Positions 36,967-46,820 are shown, counted from the first letter of the stretch. The stretch: 62,922 nucleotides of DNA from Clostridiales bacterium UBA3678 (GCA_002372935.1 DFJF01000010.1:1-62922), one strand, 5' to 3'. Notes: generated by a model from the sequence alone, not told the origin. Numbers and translations: made by a program.

Positions 36967-37797
36967 ATGAATGGAAAATTGTATTTAGTAGCAACACCAA
37001 TTGGTAATTTGGAAGATATTACATTAAGAGCACTAAAAATATTAAAAGAAGTTGATTTAATTGCAGCAGAAGATACAAGAAATACACTAAAATTATTAAA
37101 TCATTTTAAAATTACAAAGCCTTTAATTAGTTACCATAGACATAATGAAGAAATAAAAGTAGATAATTTAATTAGTAAGTTAAAAAATGGAGAAAATATT
37201 GCTGTTGTTTCAGATGCAGGTACACCAGGAATTTCAGATCCAGGAGAAGTTATTGTAAAATCTGCAATAGAAAATAATATAGAAGTTATTCCTATTCCAG
37301 GGGCTTGTGCAGCAATTAATGCTTTAATTGCATCTGGATTAGATACAAAAGAATTCACATTTTATGGATTTTTACCATTAAATAAAAAGGCACGAAGAGA
37401 AAAATTAAATGAACTAAAAAATGAAACAAAAACTGCAATTATTTATGAGGCACCACATAAATTGCAAAATACATTAGAAGATTTGAAAAAAATTGTAGAA
37501 AAAAGAAAAATTGTTTTAGGAAGAGAAATAACAAAAATTCACGAAGAATTTATTAGGGGAAATATTGATGAAATTATTTCTAAAAATACAAATTTAAAAG
37601 GTGAAATGATAATTTTATTGGAAGGGGCTACAAAAAAAGAAGAAGAAAAAAATATAAATAAGTTGTCTATAGAAGAACATTATAATTATTATAAAAATTT
37701 AGGGTTAGATAAAAAAGAGATTATAAAAAAAATTTCAAAAGATAGAGGAGTTAGTAAAAACGAAATTTATATTAAATTTGTTAAGGACAAAAAATAA
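36967..37797 (+). CDS. rsmI: 16S rRNA (cytidine-1402-2'-O)-methyltransferase
   Basis: 276 residues of the tetrapyrrole-methylase fold. LYLVATPIGNLEDITLRALK, AAEDTRNTLKLLNHF, VSDAGTPGISDPG and IPGACAAINALIASGL are the family signatures. AGAGGT precedes the ATG. Confidence 0.96.
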   Translation: MNGKLYLVATPIGNLEDITLRALKILKEVDLIAAEDTRNTLKLLNHFKITKPLISYHRHNEEIKVDNLISKLKNGENIAVVSDAGTPGISDPGEVIVKSAIENNIEVIPIPGACAAINALIASGLDTKEFTFYGFLPLNKKARREKLNELKNETKTAIIYEAPHKLQNTLEDLKKIVEKRKIVLGREITKIHEEFIRGNIDEIISKNTNLKGEMIILLEGATKKEEEKNINKLSIEEHYNYYKNLGLDKKEIIKKISKDRGVSKNEIYIKFVKDKK

Positions 37798-37798
37798 T

Positions 37799-37879
37799 AA
37801 CAGATTTTATTAATGAAGTGAACCCAAATTATTGGACAAAAAGTTTAATAAGGAGGGGTCACTTCATTTTGAATCTGTT
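37799..37879. terminator. compound hairpin between rsmI and abrB, possibly holding an insertion remnant
   Basis: Outer arms AACAGATT/AATCTGTT enclose inner arms AATGAAGTGA(A)CCC / GGGG TCACTTCATT, and T-rich sequence follows on the right. It lies between convergent genes and should act as a terminator. The inner part resembles fused left and right ends of an IS3-type element. Confidence 0.6.
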
Positions 37880-37880
37880 T

Positions 37881-38126
37881 TTATTTAGAGTTTATTAAAT
37901 TATTTAAACAATTTTCACAAATTAATTTTTCTTTAAAGTTAGTTAAATTTTTTGTACTTCCACAAAATATACATTTATCTTCAACTTTTCGTAATGTAAT
38001 TGAATGACCTTCTACATATATTTCCATTGGATCTTTTATATTTATTCCTAATTTATTTCTTAATTCCTTTGGTATAACGATTCTTCCCAATTCATCAATT
38101 CTTCTAATAATTCCTGTTGACTTCAT
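37881..38126 (-). CDS. AbrB-family transcription regulator with C-terminal zinc ribbon
   Basis: 81 residues. The SpoVT/AbrB swapped-hairpin DNA-binding domain is MKSTGIIRRIDELGRIVIPK..LRNKLG. It is followed by a short ribbon with two CxxC pairs (CIFCGSTKN, CENCLNN). This form is common in Clostridia as a transition-state or stationary-phase regulator. AGGAGGGGG precedes the ATG. Its own targets cannot be told from the sequence. Confidence 0.92.
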   Translation of the reverse strand: MKSTGIIRRIDELGRIVIPKELRNKLGINIKDPMEIYVEGHSITLRKVEDKCIFCGSTKNLTNFKEKLICENCLNNLINSK

Positions 38127-38405
38127 TTTTACCCCCTCCTTGATTGATACAAAATTTGTACTACATTTAATATATCATAAAAAATATTGATGGTCAATAA
38201 ATTTAAAGAAAATATAATCGAAAAATATCAAAAAAAATTGAAAAATATGGAAAAAATTTTTGAAAAATATGGAAATATTAGTATAAAAAAATTTTTTATT
38301 AATAAAATTAGAAAATAAAAATGATAGTTTATTAAAAAATAATATATTTAAAAGTTTTAATTAATTATAAAAATAAATATTTGTCTAGGAAAGAGATTAA
38401 AAAAT

Positions 38406-38978
38406 ATGTTAAATTTTTTTTGGCCAATTTTAATAATAATTTCTTATATTTATGCAATATTTTGTGGAAATGTTACAAATATTAATAATTCAATTTTTGG
38501 ATATACTGAAGTTGCAGTAGAATTGTTTTTAACATTATTAGGCACCATGACATTATGGAGCGGAATAATTGAAATAGCATTAAATACGAAATTAATCGGT
38601 AGAATTACAAAATTATTAAATCCAATAATATCATTCTTATTTCCAGAAAACAAAAATGATAAAAAAGTTAGAAAAGAAATATCTATGAATATTACTGCAA
38701 ATTTATTAGGAATAGGAAATGCTGCCACTCCACTTGGTTTAAAAGCAATGAAAAGTATGCAGGAAAAAAATAATGATAAAGAAAGATTAACAAATGATAT
38801 GGCTACATTTATTATTTTAAATACTGCATCAATACAAATTATACCTACAACAGTTATTGCAATTAGAATGAATTTAGGATCACAAGAGCCAACAAAAATT
38901 ATTTTTGCTGTATGGTTTTCTACAATTTGTGCAGCAATTGTGGGAATTGCAGTTACAAAATTGTGTATAAAATTATAA
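38406..38978 (+). CDS. spmA: spore maturation protein A
   Basis: 190 residues, hydrophobic, nucleoside-recognition (Gate) domain: LTLLGTMTLWSGIIEIA, NITANLLGIGNAATPLGLKA, ATFIILNTASIQIIPTTVIA. Acts in spore core dehydration. spmB follows after 95 nt. Confidence 0.93.
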   Translation: MLNFFWPILIIISYIYAIFCGNVTNINNSIFGYTEVAVELFLTLLGTMTLWSGIIEIALNTKLIGRITKLLNPIISFLFPENKNDKKVRKEISMNITANLLGIGNAATPLGLKAMKSMQEKNNDKERLTNDMATFIILNTASIQIIPTTVIAIRMNLGSQEPTKIIFAVWFSTICAAIVGIAVTKLCIKL

Positions 38979-39073
38979 CTATATGGTAATAGGTTTATAG
39001 GTAAATCCTTTATTAAAAACCCAAATATATTATATAAGGAGTTTACGATATAAAATATATCATAAAAATAAAT

Positions 39074-39613
39074 ATGAATTTTATAAATTATATTTCTATA
39101 GTGGCTATTCCAATTGTTATTTTAATAATTTTATTATATGGATTTTTTGAGAAAAAAAATGTTTTTGATTTATTTTTAAAAGGTGCAAAAAGTGGATTTA
39201 ATACAACAATAAAAATTTTTCCAACTTTAGTAGGTATATTTCTTGCAATTGGAGCACTAAGTAGTTCGGGAATTTTAGATTTTATTATAAATATATTAGC
39301 ACCGATTTTTGCTATTTTTAAAATTCCAACAGAAATTCTTCCACTTGCAATTTTAAGACCAATTTCCGGAAGCGGGTCAATGGCAATAGCTACAGATATT
39401 ATGAGTAAATATGGAGCAGATTCTTTTATAGGGCTAATTGCTGCAACTATTATGGGGTCAACAGAAACTACTTTATATACGATTGCAATTTATACAAGTT
39501 CTGTAAATATAAAGAAAACTAGATTTGTTTTAATAGCTAGTCTGATGGCAGACATCACTGGAACGGTTGCATCTGTAGTGATTTGGCGAATTTTGTCGAA
39601 AAGTTTTTCTTGA
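39074..39613 (+). CDS. spmB: spore maturation protein B
   Basis: 179 residues, membrane protein: LFLKGAKSGFNTTIKIFPTL, LAILRPISGSGSMAIATDIM, FIGLIAATIMGSTETTLYTI are family signatures. No good ribosome-binding site precedes ATG 39074. AAGGAG at 39036-39041 instead points to an in-frame ATA at 39050, so the real start may lie 8 codons upstream. Confidence 0.93.
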   Translation: MNFINYISIVAIPIVILIILLYGFFEKKNVFDLFLKGAKSGFNTTIKIFPTLVGIFLAIGALSSSGILDFIINILAPIFAIFKIPTEILPLAILRPISGSGSMAIATDIMSKYGADSFIGLIAATIMGSTETTLYTIAIYTSSVNIKKTRFVLIASLMADITGTVASVVIWRILSKSFS

Positions 39614-39704
39614 CAAAATGTATTTTTTGTTGTAAAATAAAAATGAAATTTGAGGAATATAGTTTTAATTCATTAAATTTTAAAAATCAAAAAAAGGATT
39701 TAAA

Positions 39705-39821
39705 ATGTTGCTAAAAATTTTATCAAATGTTTTAATTTTCATAGTTATATTTATTATTATCAAAAATTTAATAATTAAAATATTAGAAATTAAAATAAAA
39801 AAAGAATTAAGTAATAAGTGA
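39705..39821 (+). CDS. possible 38-residue single-pass membrane peptide
   Basis: ATG 39705 follows AAAAAAGGATT. The product has one hydrophobic segment (VLIFIVIFIIIKNLIIKIL) and a basic tail. Nothing else supports it and A+T-rich DNA readily yields such frames. Confidence 0.3.
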   Translation: MLLKILSNVLIFIVIFIIIKNLIIKILEIKIKKELSNK

Positions 39822-39844
39822 AAATTTTAAATAAGTTATTAATC

Positions 39845-39995
39845 TTGTAGGGAAAATAATTTTAATCTGATAATTTCCCCCTTGAAAATAAATATTACGC
39901 CCCAAAATAATTTTCTTGTGACAATTGATATCGCCCTAAAAGTCACTTTTTTATAATTAGGCAGAATTTTCAAAAAAGAGTTATTTTCCCTACAA
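39845..39995. repeat. 151-bp element with 15-bp terminal inverted repeats (MITE-like or structured RNA)
   Basis: Ends are a perfect TTGTAGGGAAAATAA/TTATTTTCCCTACAA pair. Inside is GTGAC...GTCAC followed by six T, and two copies of a CGCCC(C/T)(A) word. No coding potential. It lies between the convergent spmB side and walJ. Confidence 0.55.
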
Positions 39996-40013
39996 TTATA
40001 ATATATAATATAA

Positions 40014-40802
40014 TTAAATATGTATTAAATTTCCAACTTTATCTCTACTTGCTACAGATAAAGATATTTTTGAAACATCAGTACCAGAAGAAATCATTTC
40101 ATTAACAACTGTTTGATAAGCAAGTTCTGGAAAATTATTTTCTTTACTTAAATGTCCAAGCATTGCTGTTTTTAAGTTTGCATTTATTAGATAATTAATT
40201 ACTTTGCTTGCAATATCATTTGATAGATGTCCATTTGGACCAGCGATTCTTCTTTTTAAAGAATATGGGTATTTAGAACATTTTAGTACTTCTGTATCAT
40301 AATTTGATTCTAATAAAATAAATTTACTACCTTCAAGTTGTTTTAAAATTTCATTGCTCATATGACCAATATCTGTTGCAATACTTATTTTATCATCATT
40401 ATTTTTTATATTAAAACCACAAGGATTTGCAGCATCATGAGGAATACTAAAAGGTGTGATTTCAATATCTTTAATAGAAAATGTTTCTTTGTTTTTAAAT
40501 TTATTAATGTTTTCTGAGCAAATTTTATCTGTCTGTTTAGGCATTGCATCAAAAGTTTCAGAATTTGCAAAAACAGGTAAATTAAATTTTCTTGAAAGAT
40601 TTCCTAAACTTTGGATATGGTCAGAATGTTCATGAGTGACAAGAATTCCATCTAAAGATGATGGAGGGACATTTAATGTTTCAAGACCGGATTCAATTTT
40701 TTTTAAACTTACACCTGCATCTATAAGTATTTTTGCATTATTTGACTCTACAAATAAACAATTTCCACTGCTACCACTATATAAACTACAAAAATTTAAC
40801 AT
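40014..40802 (-). CDS. metallo-beta-lactamase-fold hydrolase, WalJ/YycJ family
   Basis: 262 residues. The metal-binding motif is THEHSDHIQSLG; CSLYSGSSGNCLFVES at the N terminus and GHLSNDIASKVI, MLGHLSKENNFPELA are typical of YycJ/WalJ proteins, which are linked to DNA repair and cell-wall homeostasis. The murA gene ends 10 nt upstream, so the two are probably co-transcribed. Confidence 0.92.
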   Translation of the reverse strand: MLNFCSLYSGSSGNCLFVESNNAKILIDAGVSLKKIESGLETLNVPPSSLDGILVTHEHSDHIQSLGNLSRKFNLPVFANSETFDAMPKQTDKICSENINKFKNKETFSIKDIEITPFSIPHDAANPCGFNIKNNDDKISIATDIGHMSNEILKQLEGSKFILLESNYDTEVLKCSKYPYSLKRRIAGPNGHLSNDIASKVINYLINANLKTAMLGHLSKENNFPELAYQTVVNEMISSGTDVSKISLSVASRDKVGNLIHI

Positions 40803-40811
40803 ATGTTTATC

Positions 40812-42071
40812 CTATTCATTTATCCTTTCTATTTTTGCACCTAATTTACGGAATTTTTCTTCTATCTTCTCATAACCTCTATCTAGGTATTTTAAATTAT
40901 ATACTTCTGTTTGACCTTTTGCAATTACTCCAGCAATAACTAAAGCTGCAGCAGCACGCAAATCTGAAGCATATATGGGAGCACCTTTTAATTCTTTAAC
41001 TCCTTCAAATATTGCCGTTTTCCCTTGTGCGGTAACGTGGGCACCCATTTTGTTTAATTCTTCTGTATATTGAAAACGAGAGTCCCAAATACTTTCATTT
41101 ATAATACTTGTACCATCAGCAATTGATAAAAGTACACCCATTTGTGATTGCATATCTGTTGGAAAACCTGGATAAGGGAGAGTCTTTATGTTAGCCTTTG
41201 TAGGTCTTTTTTTACTATAAACTCTAATGCTATCTCCATAATCTTCTACAGTTCCGCCTACTTCAATAATTTTTGCTGTTATAGACTCTAAATGTTTTGT
41301 TATACAATTTTTTATTAGTATGTCACCTCTAGATGCAACAGCAGCTACCATAAATGTACCAGCTTCTATTTGATCTGGAACAACAGAATATGTGGCATTT
41401 CCGGTTAATTCCTTTTTCCCAATTACTCTAATTGTATCTGTTCCTGCACCTCTAATGTCAGCACCCATGGTATTTAGAAAGTTTGCAACATCAACGATAT
41501 GAGGTTCTTTTGCTGCATTATCTATGATTGTTGTACCTTCTGCAAGAACTGCAGCAAGCATAATATTTATAGTTGCACCAACTGATGTAATATCCATATA
41601 AATTGAGTTTCCTACAAGTTTTTTTGCTTTTCCAATAATTTTTCCTTGACCAGTTTCTACAGTAGCACCTAGTGCTTCGAATCCCTTTATATGTTGATCT
41701 ATAGGTCTAGCACCTAAATTGCAACCTCCAGGCATTCCTACAGTAACAGATCCTTTTCTTCCTAGTAAAGCACCAATCATATAATATGAAGCTCTAAATT
41801 TGCTTGTTAATTCAAGAGGAGCTACTGTAGTAGAAATTTTTCTAGTATCTATTGTAACTTCATTTTTATTATTCCATTTTATTTTAGCACCTAATTTTTC
41901 TAATATTTCACAATATATTTTAACATCACTAATATTAGGTAAATTATTTATTGTACATATTCCATTTATTAAAAGTGTAGCTGGTAAAATAGCTACAGCT
42001 GCGTTTTTTGCTCCACTTATTATTACTTCTCCTTTTAATGGAGTTCCACCTGTTATGACTAATTTTTCCAA
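40812..42071 (-). CDS. murA: UDP-N-acetylglucosamine 1-carboxyvinyltransferase
   Basis: First committed enzyme of peptidoglycan synthesis. About 419 residues with LVITGGTPLKGEVIISGAKN at the N terminus, the catalytic cysteine loop PGGCNLGARPIDQH (so fosfomycin-sensitive type), and YPGFPTDMQSQ. I prefer TTG 42071 (GGGGGT upstream) to ATG 42086, which lies in that ribosome-binding site. Confidence 0.96.
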   Translation of the reverse strand: MEKLVITGGTPLKGEVIISGAKNAAVAILPATLLINGICTINNLPNISDVKIYCEILEKLGAKIKWNNKNEVTIDTRKISTTVAPLELTSKFRASYYMIGALLGRKGSVTVGMPGGCNLGARPIDQHIKGFEALGATVETGQGKIIGKAKKLVGNSIYMDITSVGATINIMLAAVLAEGTTIIDNAAKEPHIVDVANFLNTMGADIRGAGTDTIRVIGKKELTGNATYSVVPDQIEAGTFMVAAVASRGDILIKNCITKHLESITAKIIEVGGTVEDYGDSIRVYSKKRPTKANIKTLPYPGFPTDMQSQMGVLLSIADGTSIINESIWDSRFQYTEELNKMGAHVTAQGKTAIFEGVKELKGAPIYASDLRAAAALVIAGVIAKGQTEVYNLKYLDRGYEKIEEKFRKLGAKIERINE

Positions 42072-42160
42072 ATATATTACCCCCAAATTTTTATATTACA
42101 ATTTAACATAGATACTATATCATAAAATTAGAATATTTACAATGATTTTTTAAAGATTAA

Positions 42161-42799
42161 TTATTTTTTTGCTGTAATTAAACCTGATTGCTCAAATAGT
42201 TCAAGTATTTTTAGTTTTAATTTAACATCATAATTATCACTTTGAGAGACTAGATTATAATTTTCATCTGATAGATTTTCTTTTAATTCTTCTTTTGAAG
42301 TTTCAGGTACAATTCCTGTAGAAACATCTACAAAACATAGTGGAGGAAACATTACACACCACCAATTTCTACCATTTGCGTTTCCGATCTTTACTCTTAA
42401 AGCATCATAATTTCCAGCAGGAAATGAAATATCTCCATAAGTTTTTGTAGGAAATTCAAAATTTCCTATTTCTACTGTTACAGGATAATTATATCCTTGC
42501 TCTTTTACAGTCATTTCAGCAATGTTTTTTAAATCTTCTATATGATTTTTGGCGTATTCAATAATATCTTCTTTAGAAGTAAATGTATTAGTTTTTTCAT
42601 TCATATAATTTATTAGATTGTCTCTTACAATATATTTTAAGTTTTGATCTTCATCACTATCACTATTAGCTATAACATGAAGTCTAAAAACACTATTATA
42701 CATATTATCTGAAATTGCAGAAACATATGAATATGCACTAAAAAAAATATAAATTAAAAACAAAATTGATAATATTACAATAAATTTAATTTTTTTCAT
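42161..42799 (-). CDS. spoIIR: stage II sporulation protein R
   Basis: Forespore signalling protein that triggers pro-sigma-E processing by SpoIIGA. 212 residues: N-terminal secretion segment (FIVILSILFLIYIFFSAYSY), then FRLHVIANSDSDEDQNLKY, the family hallmark, and RNWWCVMFPPLCFVD. ATG 42799 follows AAGGATT; ATG 42838 is an alternative. Confidence 0.94.
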   Translation of the reverse strand: MKKIKFIVILSILFLIYIFFSAYSYVSAISDNMYNSVFRLHVIANSDSDEDQNLKYIVRDNLINYMNEKTNTFTSKEDIIEYAKNHIEDLKNIAEMTVKEQGYNYPVTVEIGNFEFPTKTYGDISFPAGNYDALRVKIGNANGRNWWCVMFPPLCFVDVSTGIVPETSKEELKENLSDENYNLVSQSDNYDVKLKLKILELFEQSGLITAKK

Positions 42800-42973
42800 T
42801 TTTTTAAAATCCTTTCTAATTATTTTAATTATTTCCAATTTTTAAAAATATATACAAATGTGATTTTTGAGCATTTTTAAATAATTAATTTTATACCACA
42901 AACTTAAAATAATATTTGAGCTATGAATTTTACAAATGTCGAAAAAAGTAGATAAATTTTATTTGAAATAATA

Positions 42974-43008
42974 TTGACATATTTGTAACAAAATGGTAAA
43001 ATTTACCA
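42974..43008 (+). promoter_or_regulatory. promoter with palindromic operator over the -10
   Basis: TTGACA (42974-42979), 17-nt spacer, TAAAAT (42997-43002). The -10 lies inside a perfect palindrome TGGTAAA-A-TTTACCA (42994-43008). Confidence 0.6.
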
Positions 43009-43038
43009 GTAAGCAAATGAGAAAGGAAGGGTTTTATA

Positions 43039-43485
43039 ATGGTTACAAAAGAACATAAAAAACAAGAGGAATGCTTAATTTGTGTTAGTGATTATCATTT
43101 AGAAATGATATTAATTCCATACATCAAAGAAAGACTAAATAATTCGAATATTATAATTTTAACAGAAAATAATTTAGAAGAAAGTATAAAAACTTTACTA
43201 GAAAAAATAAATTTAAGTGATGAAGTAAAAAATAATATTTTTAATCTAAATTGGAAAGCTGAAAATAATAAAAAGATAGAATATTTAAAAAAGATATCAA
43301 AACAAGAAAAAAATGCGGTAGTCATTATAAATGGAAAAATTAATTTTATTAATAATACAGAAGAACAAATTAATAATTGTTCAATAATTGAAAAGGTAAA
43401 ATGTTTTCATATTTCTGATCCAAACCTAAATATGGAGGAAGTGAAAAGAAAATATAAAAGTTTCTTAAATACTGAAAAAATATAA
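43039..43485 (+). CDS. hypothetical cytoplasmic protein, 148 aa
   Basis: No family recognised. It begins VTKEHKKQEECLICVSDYHL; the alternation of hydrophobic strands (IIILTENN, NAVVIINGKINFIN) and Lys/Glu-rich helices suggests a small alpha/beta fold. No signal or membrane segment. GGAAGGG precedes the ATG, and its own promoter carries a palindromic operator, so it is a regulated single-gene unit. SpoIIR is divergent to it. Confidence 0.75.
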   Translation: MVTKEHKKQEECLICVSDYHLEMILIPYIKERLNNSNIIILTENNLEESIKTLLEKINLSDEVKNNIFNLNWKAENNKKIEYLKKISKQEKNAVVIINGKINFINNTEEQINNCSIIEKVKCFHISDPNLNMEEVKRKYKSFLNTEKI

Positions 43486-43651
43486 GTCTTTATTTTTGCA
43501 CTTTTACTTTATTATAACAACAAAACTATTATCTTGTATTAAAGTAATATAGAAAATAAAATAAAGCTATTGCAAAAAAAAATCAAATGTTGTATATTAT
43601 AAAATATATATAATAAATATATTAATTAATCCAAGAAAGGAAGTAGCATAT

Positions 43652-44899
43652 ATGAACAATGAAGGTTTTGAGGAAGTTAAAAGAAAAATAAAAAGGTATG
43701 GACAAGAACATCTATTAGATTATTATGATAGATTACCTGATGGAGAAAAAAAAGAAAAATTTGAAAAACAATTAGAAAATATTGACTTTGAGATGATTGA
43801 TAGTTTGTATAAAAAAACTACATTAGAACCTAAGAATGAAAATGCGAATGTAGAACCAATAGAATATTGGGACAAAGAAAGACTTGGAGGAAAATATGAT
43901 TTCTATGAAGAAATAGGAATTGATGCAATAAAGGACGGAAAATTGGCGGCTGTAACAATGGCAGGTGGTCAAGGAACAAGATTAGGACATAATGGACCAA
44001 AAGGAACTTTTGATATTGGACTTGACTCTCATAAATCATTATTTGAATTATTATGTGATAGCCTAAAAGAAGCTGGAAAAAAATATGGTGTTACAATACC
44101 ATGGTTTATAATGACAAGTGAAGAAAATAACGAAGATACAGTAGAATTTTTTAAAAAGAATAAATATTTTGGCTATGAAAAAAATGTATATTTTTTTAAA
44201 CAAGGTCAGTTACCTATGATTGATACAGAAGGCAAAATATTAATTGGAGAAAATGGTTTAATAAAAGAAGCAGCTGATGGTCATGGTGGAGTATATGAAT
44301 CACTTGTAAAGAGTGGAATGGTAGATAAAATGAAGAACCTAGGTGTAGAATGGGTATTTATAGGTGGAGTTGATAACTGCTTAGTAAGAATGGTAGATCC
44401 TGTTTTAATGGGACTTGCAATTTATAAAGGAGTTTTAGAGGCAGGCAAATCAGTAGTTAAAGCATATCCACATGAAAAAGTTGGTGCTTTTTGTAAAAAG
44501 AATGGAAAGCCAAATGTAATTGAATATTCAGAAATAACACCAGAAATGGCAGAAGCAAGAGATGAAGCCGGAGAATTATTATATGGAGAATCACATATTT
44601 TATGCAATTTATTTAATATATCTGCAATAGAAAGAATGGGATCAACACCTTTACCATATCATTGTGCTTTTAAAAAAGCTACTTATATAGATAAAGATGG
44701 AAATAAAATTGTTCCAGATTCACCAAATGCATATAAGTTTGAGGCATTTTTATTTGATGCATTTGGAGATTTAGATGATATGGTAATATTAAGAGTAAAA
44801 AGAGAAGAAGAATTCGCACCAGTAAAAAATGCTACTGGTGTAGATAGCCCAGAAACAGCAAGGAATTTATACAATAATTTACACAAACAAAATAAATAA
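43652..44899 (+). CDS. UDP-sugar pyrophosphorylase (UDPGP/UAP family)
   Basis: 415 residues. The nucleotide-binding loop is VTMAGGQGTRLGHNGPKGTF, and the sugar-binding region includes FIGGVDNCLVRMVDP and HILCNLFNISAI. The family (eukaryote-type UAP/UGP) makes UDP-GlcNAc or UDP-Glc from the sugar-1-phosphate and UTP. The phosphohexomutase downstream would supply the sugar-1-phosphate. This fold differs from the bacterial GalU/GlmU enzymes. Confidence 0.9.
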   Translation: MNNEGFEEVKRKIKRYGQEHLLDYYDRLPDGEKKEKFEKQLENIDFEMIDSLYKKTTLEPKNENANVEPIEYWDKERLGGKYDFYEEIGIDAIKDGKLAAVTMAGGQGTRLGHNGPKGTFDIGLDSHKSLFELLCDSLKEAGKKYGVTIPWFIMTSEENNEDTVEFFKKNKYFGYEKNVYFFKQGQLPMIDTEGKILIGENGLIKEAADGHGGVYESLVKSGMVDKMKNLGVEWVFIGGVDNCLVRMVDPVLMGLAIYKGVLEAGKSVVKAYPHEKVGAFCKKNGKPNVIEYSEITPEMAEARDEAGELLYGESHILCNLFNISAIERMGSTPLPYHCAFKKATYIDKDGNKIVPDSPNAYKFEAFLFDAFGDLDDMVILRVKREEEFAPVKNATGVDSPETARNLYNNLHKQNK

Positions 44900-45052
44900 T
44901 TTTAAAAATATTTTATCAAAAGCAACAAATGTTTTCAGAGAAATGGTAGAAGAAAATAAGTCAGGCAAAAATAAGAATGAGGTATTATAATTTATAAAAT
45001 AAAGAAAATTAAAGTTTATTTATAAAATATAAATAAGGAAAGGGTTATTTTA

Positions 45053-46780
45053 ATGAATTATTTAGAAGAATATAAAAAATGGTGTGAAAGCGATGAGTTC
45101 GATGAAGAAACAAAAAAAGAATTACTTTCTATAAAAAATAATGAAAAAGAGATAGAAGATAGATTTTATAAAGAATTAGAATTTGGAACGGCTGGTCTTA
45201 GGGGTATAATAGGTGCAGGAACAAATAGAATGAATAAATATGTTGTTGGAAAGGCAACACAAGGACTTGCAAATTATATTTTAAAAGAAGGAACTCAAGA
45301 TAAAGGTGTAGTTATAAGTTATGATTCAAGAAAAATGTCACCAGAGTTTAGTGAATATTCAGCATTAGTACTTAATGCAAATGGAATTAAAACATATCTT
45401 TTTGACCACTTAAGACCAGTTCCTGAACTTTCTTTTTCGGTAAGAGAATTAAAATGTACTGCAGGAATAATGATTACTGCTAGTCATAACAAGCCACAAT
45501 ACAATGGATATAAAGTTTATTGGGATGATGGAGCTCAAATCATTAGCCCAGTAGATAAAGGAATAATGGATGAAGTAAAGTCAATTTCTGATTATAAAGA
45601 AATAAAACAAATAACAAAAGAAGAGGCAAAAAATAGAGGATTGTTTAAAATTGTAGGAAAAGAACTAGATGACAAATACATAGCAGAATTAAAAAAATGT
45701 GTTTTAAATCCAGAAATTATAAAAAAGTATGGCAAAGATATGAAAATTGTATATACACCACTTCATGGTGCTGGAAGAGAAATGGCAGAAAGAATTTTAA
45801 AAGAGATTGGATTTGAAAATGTTTATACAGTAAAAGAGCAAGCAGAACCTGATGGACGATTTCCAACAGTAGATTATCCAAACCCAGAAGCAAAAGAAGC
45901 ATTCAAATTAGCACTAGATTTAGCTAAAAAAGTAGATGCTGATTTAGTTCTTGCTACAGATCCAGATGCAGATAGATTAGGAATATATTCTAAAGACACA
46001 AAAACAGGAGAATATAAAGAATATACAGGAAATATGTCCGGACTTTTAATTGCAGAATACAGATTAAATGCAATGAAGGAGAAAGGTATTCTTCCAAAAA
46101 ATGGAATGCTAGTTTCAACAATTGTTTCTTCAAATTTAGCTAAAGCAATAGCTAAAGAATATGATATTGAGTTTAGAGAAGTTTTAACAGGATTTAAATA
46201 TATTGGAGAACAAATACGAATAGAAGAAGAAAAGAAAAATGGCAAGAAATATCTATTTGGATTTGAAGAAAGTTATGGATGTTTAATTTCAGATTATGCT
46301 AGAGATAAAGATGGAATAAGTGCTGTAATGAGTCTATGTGAAGCTGCTGCTTATTATAAATCTAAAGGAATAACATTATGGGATCAAATGATAAATATAT
46401 ATAAAAAATATGGCTTTTATAAAGAAGGACAAGTTTCAATAACTTTAGAGGGAAGTAGTGGAGCTGAAAAAATGAAACAAATGATGAATAAATTAAGAGA
46501 AAGTATTCCATCTAAAATCGGAAAATATAAAGTTTTAGTTTATAAAGACTTTGCAAATAATATCGTAAAAGATATGAGAACAGGAAATACTACAGAAACA
46601 GGACTTCCAAAATCTAATGTCTTATATTATGAATTAGAAAAAGACAATTGGTGTTGTGTCCGTCCATCAGGAACAGAACCAAAAATTAAATTTTATTTTG
46701 GGGTAAAAAGCACATCAATTGAAGCTTCAGAAAAAGAATTAGAAGAAATAAAAAATGCTATGATAGAAATTGTAAAATAA
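45053..46780 (+). CDS. phosphoglucomutase/phosphomannomutase (phospho-sugar mutase)
   Basis: 575 residues, the PGM2-like long form. GTAGLRGIIGAGTNRMN near the N terminus, catalytic serine loop ITASHNKPQYNGYK, metal-binding DPDADRLGIYS, sugar-binding GFEESYGCL, and phosphate-binding RPSGTEPKIKFYF. AAGGAAAGG precedes the ATG. It forms a functional pair with the pyrophosphorylase upstream. Confidence 0.95.
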   Translation: MNYLEEYKKWCESDEFDEETKKELLSIKNNEKEIEDRFYKELEFGTAGLRGIIGAGTNRMNKYVVGKATQGLANYILKEGTQDKGVVISYDSRKMSPEFSEYSALVLNANGIKTYLFDHLRPVPELSFSVRELKCTAGIMITASHNKPQYNGYKVYWDDGAQIISPVDKGIMDEVKSISDYKEIKQITKEEAKNRGLFKIVGKELDDKYIAELKKCVLNPEIIKKYGKDMKIVYTPLHGAGREMAERILKEIGFENVYTVKEQAEPDGRFPTVDYPNPEAKEAFKLALDLAKKVDADLVLATDPDADRLGIYSKDTKTGEYKEYTGNMSGLLIAEYRLNAMKEKGILPKNGMLVSTIVSSNLAKAIAKEYDIEFREVLTGFKYIGEQIRIEEEKKNGKKYLFGFEESYGCLISDYARDKDGISAVMSLCEAAAYYKSKGITLWDQMINIYKKYGFYKEGQVSITLEGSSGAEKMKQMMNKLRESIPSKIGKYKVLVYKDFANNIVKDMRTGNTTETGLPKSNVLYYELEKDNWCCVRPSGTEPKIKFYFGVKSTSIEASEKELEEIKNAMIEIVK

Positions 46781-46820
46781 GAGGCTGGATGTTGTACACA
46801 AATAATTAGGAGGGTACAAT

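Noticed and set aside
44900..45052. Open stretch reading ATNVFREMVEENKSGKN after the pyrophosphorylase gene
   Set aside because: No start with a ribosome-binding site and no recognisable family; it could be a decayed tail but is too short to support.
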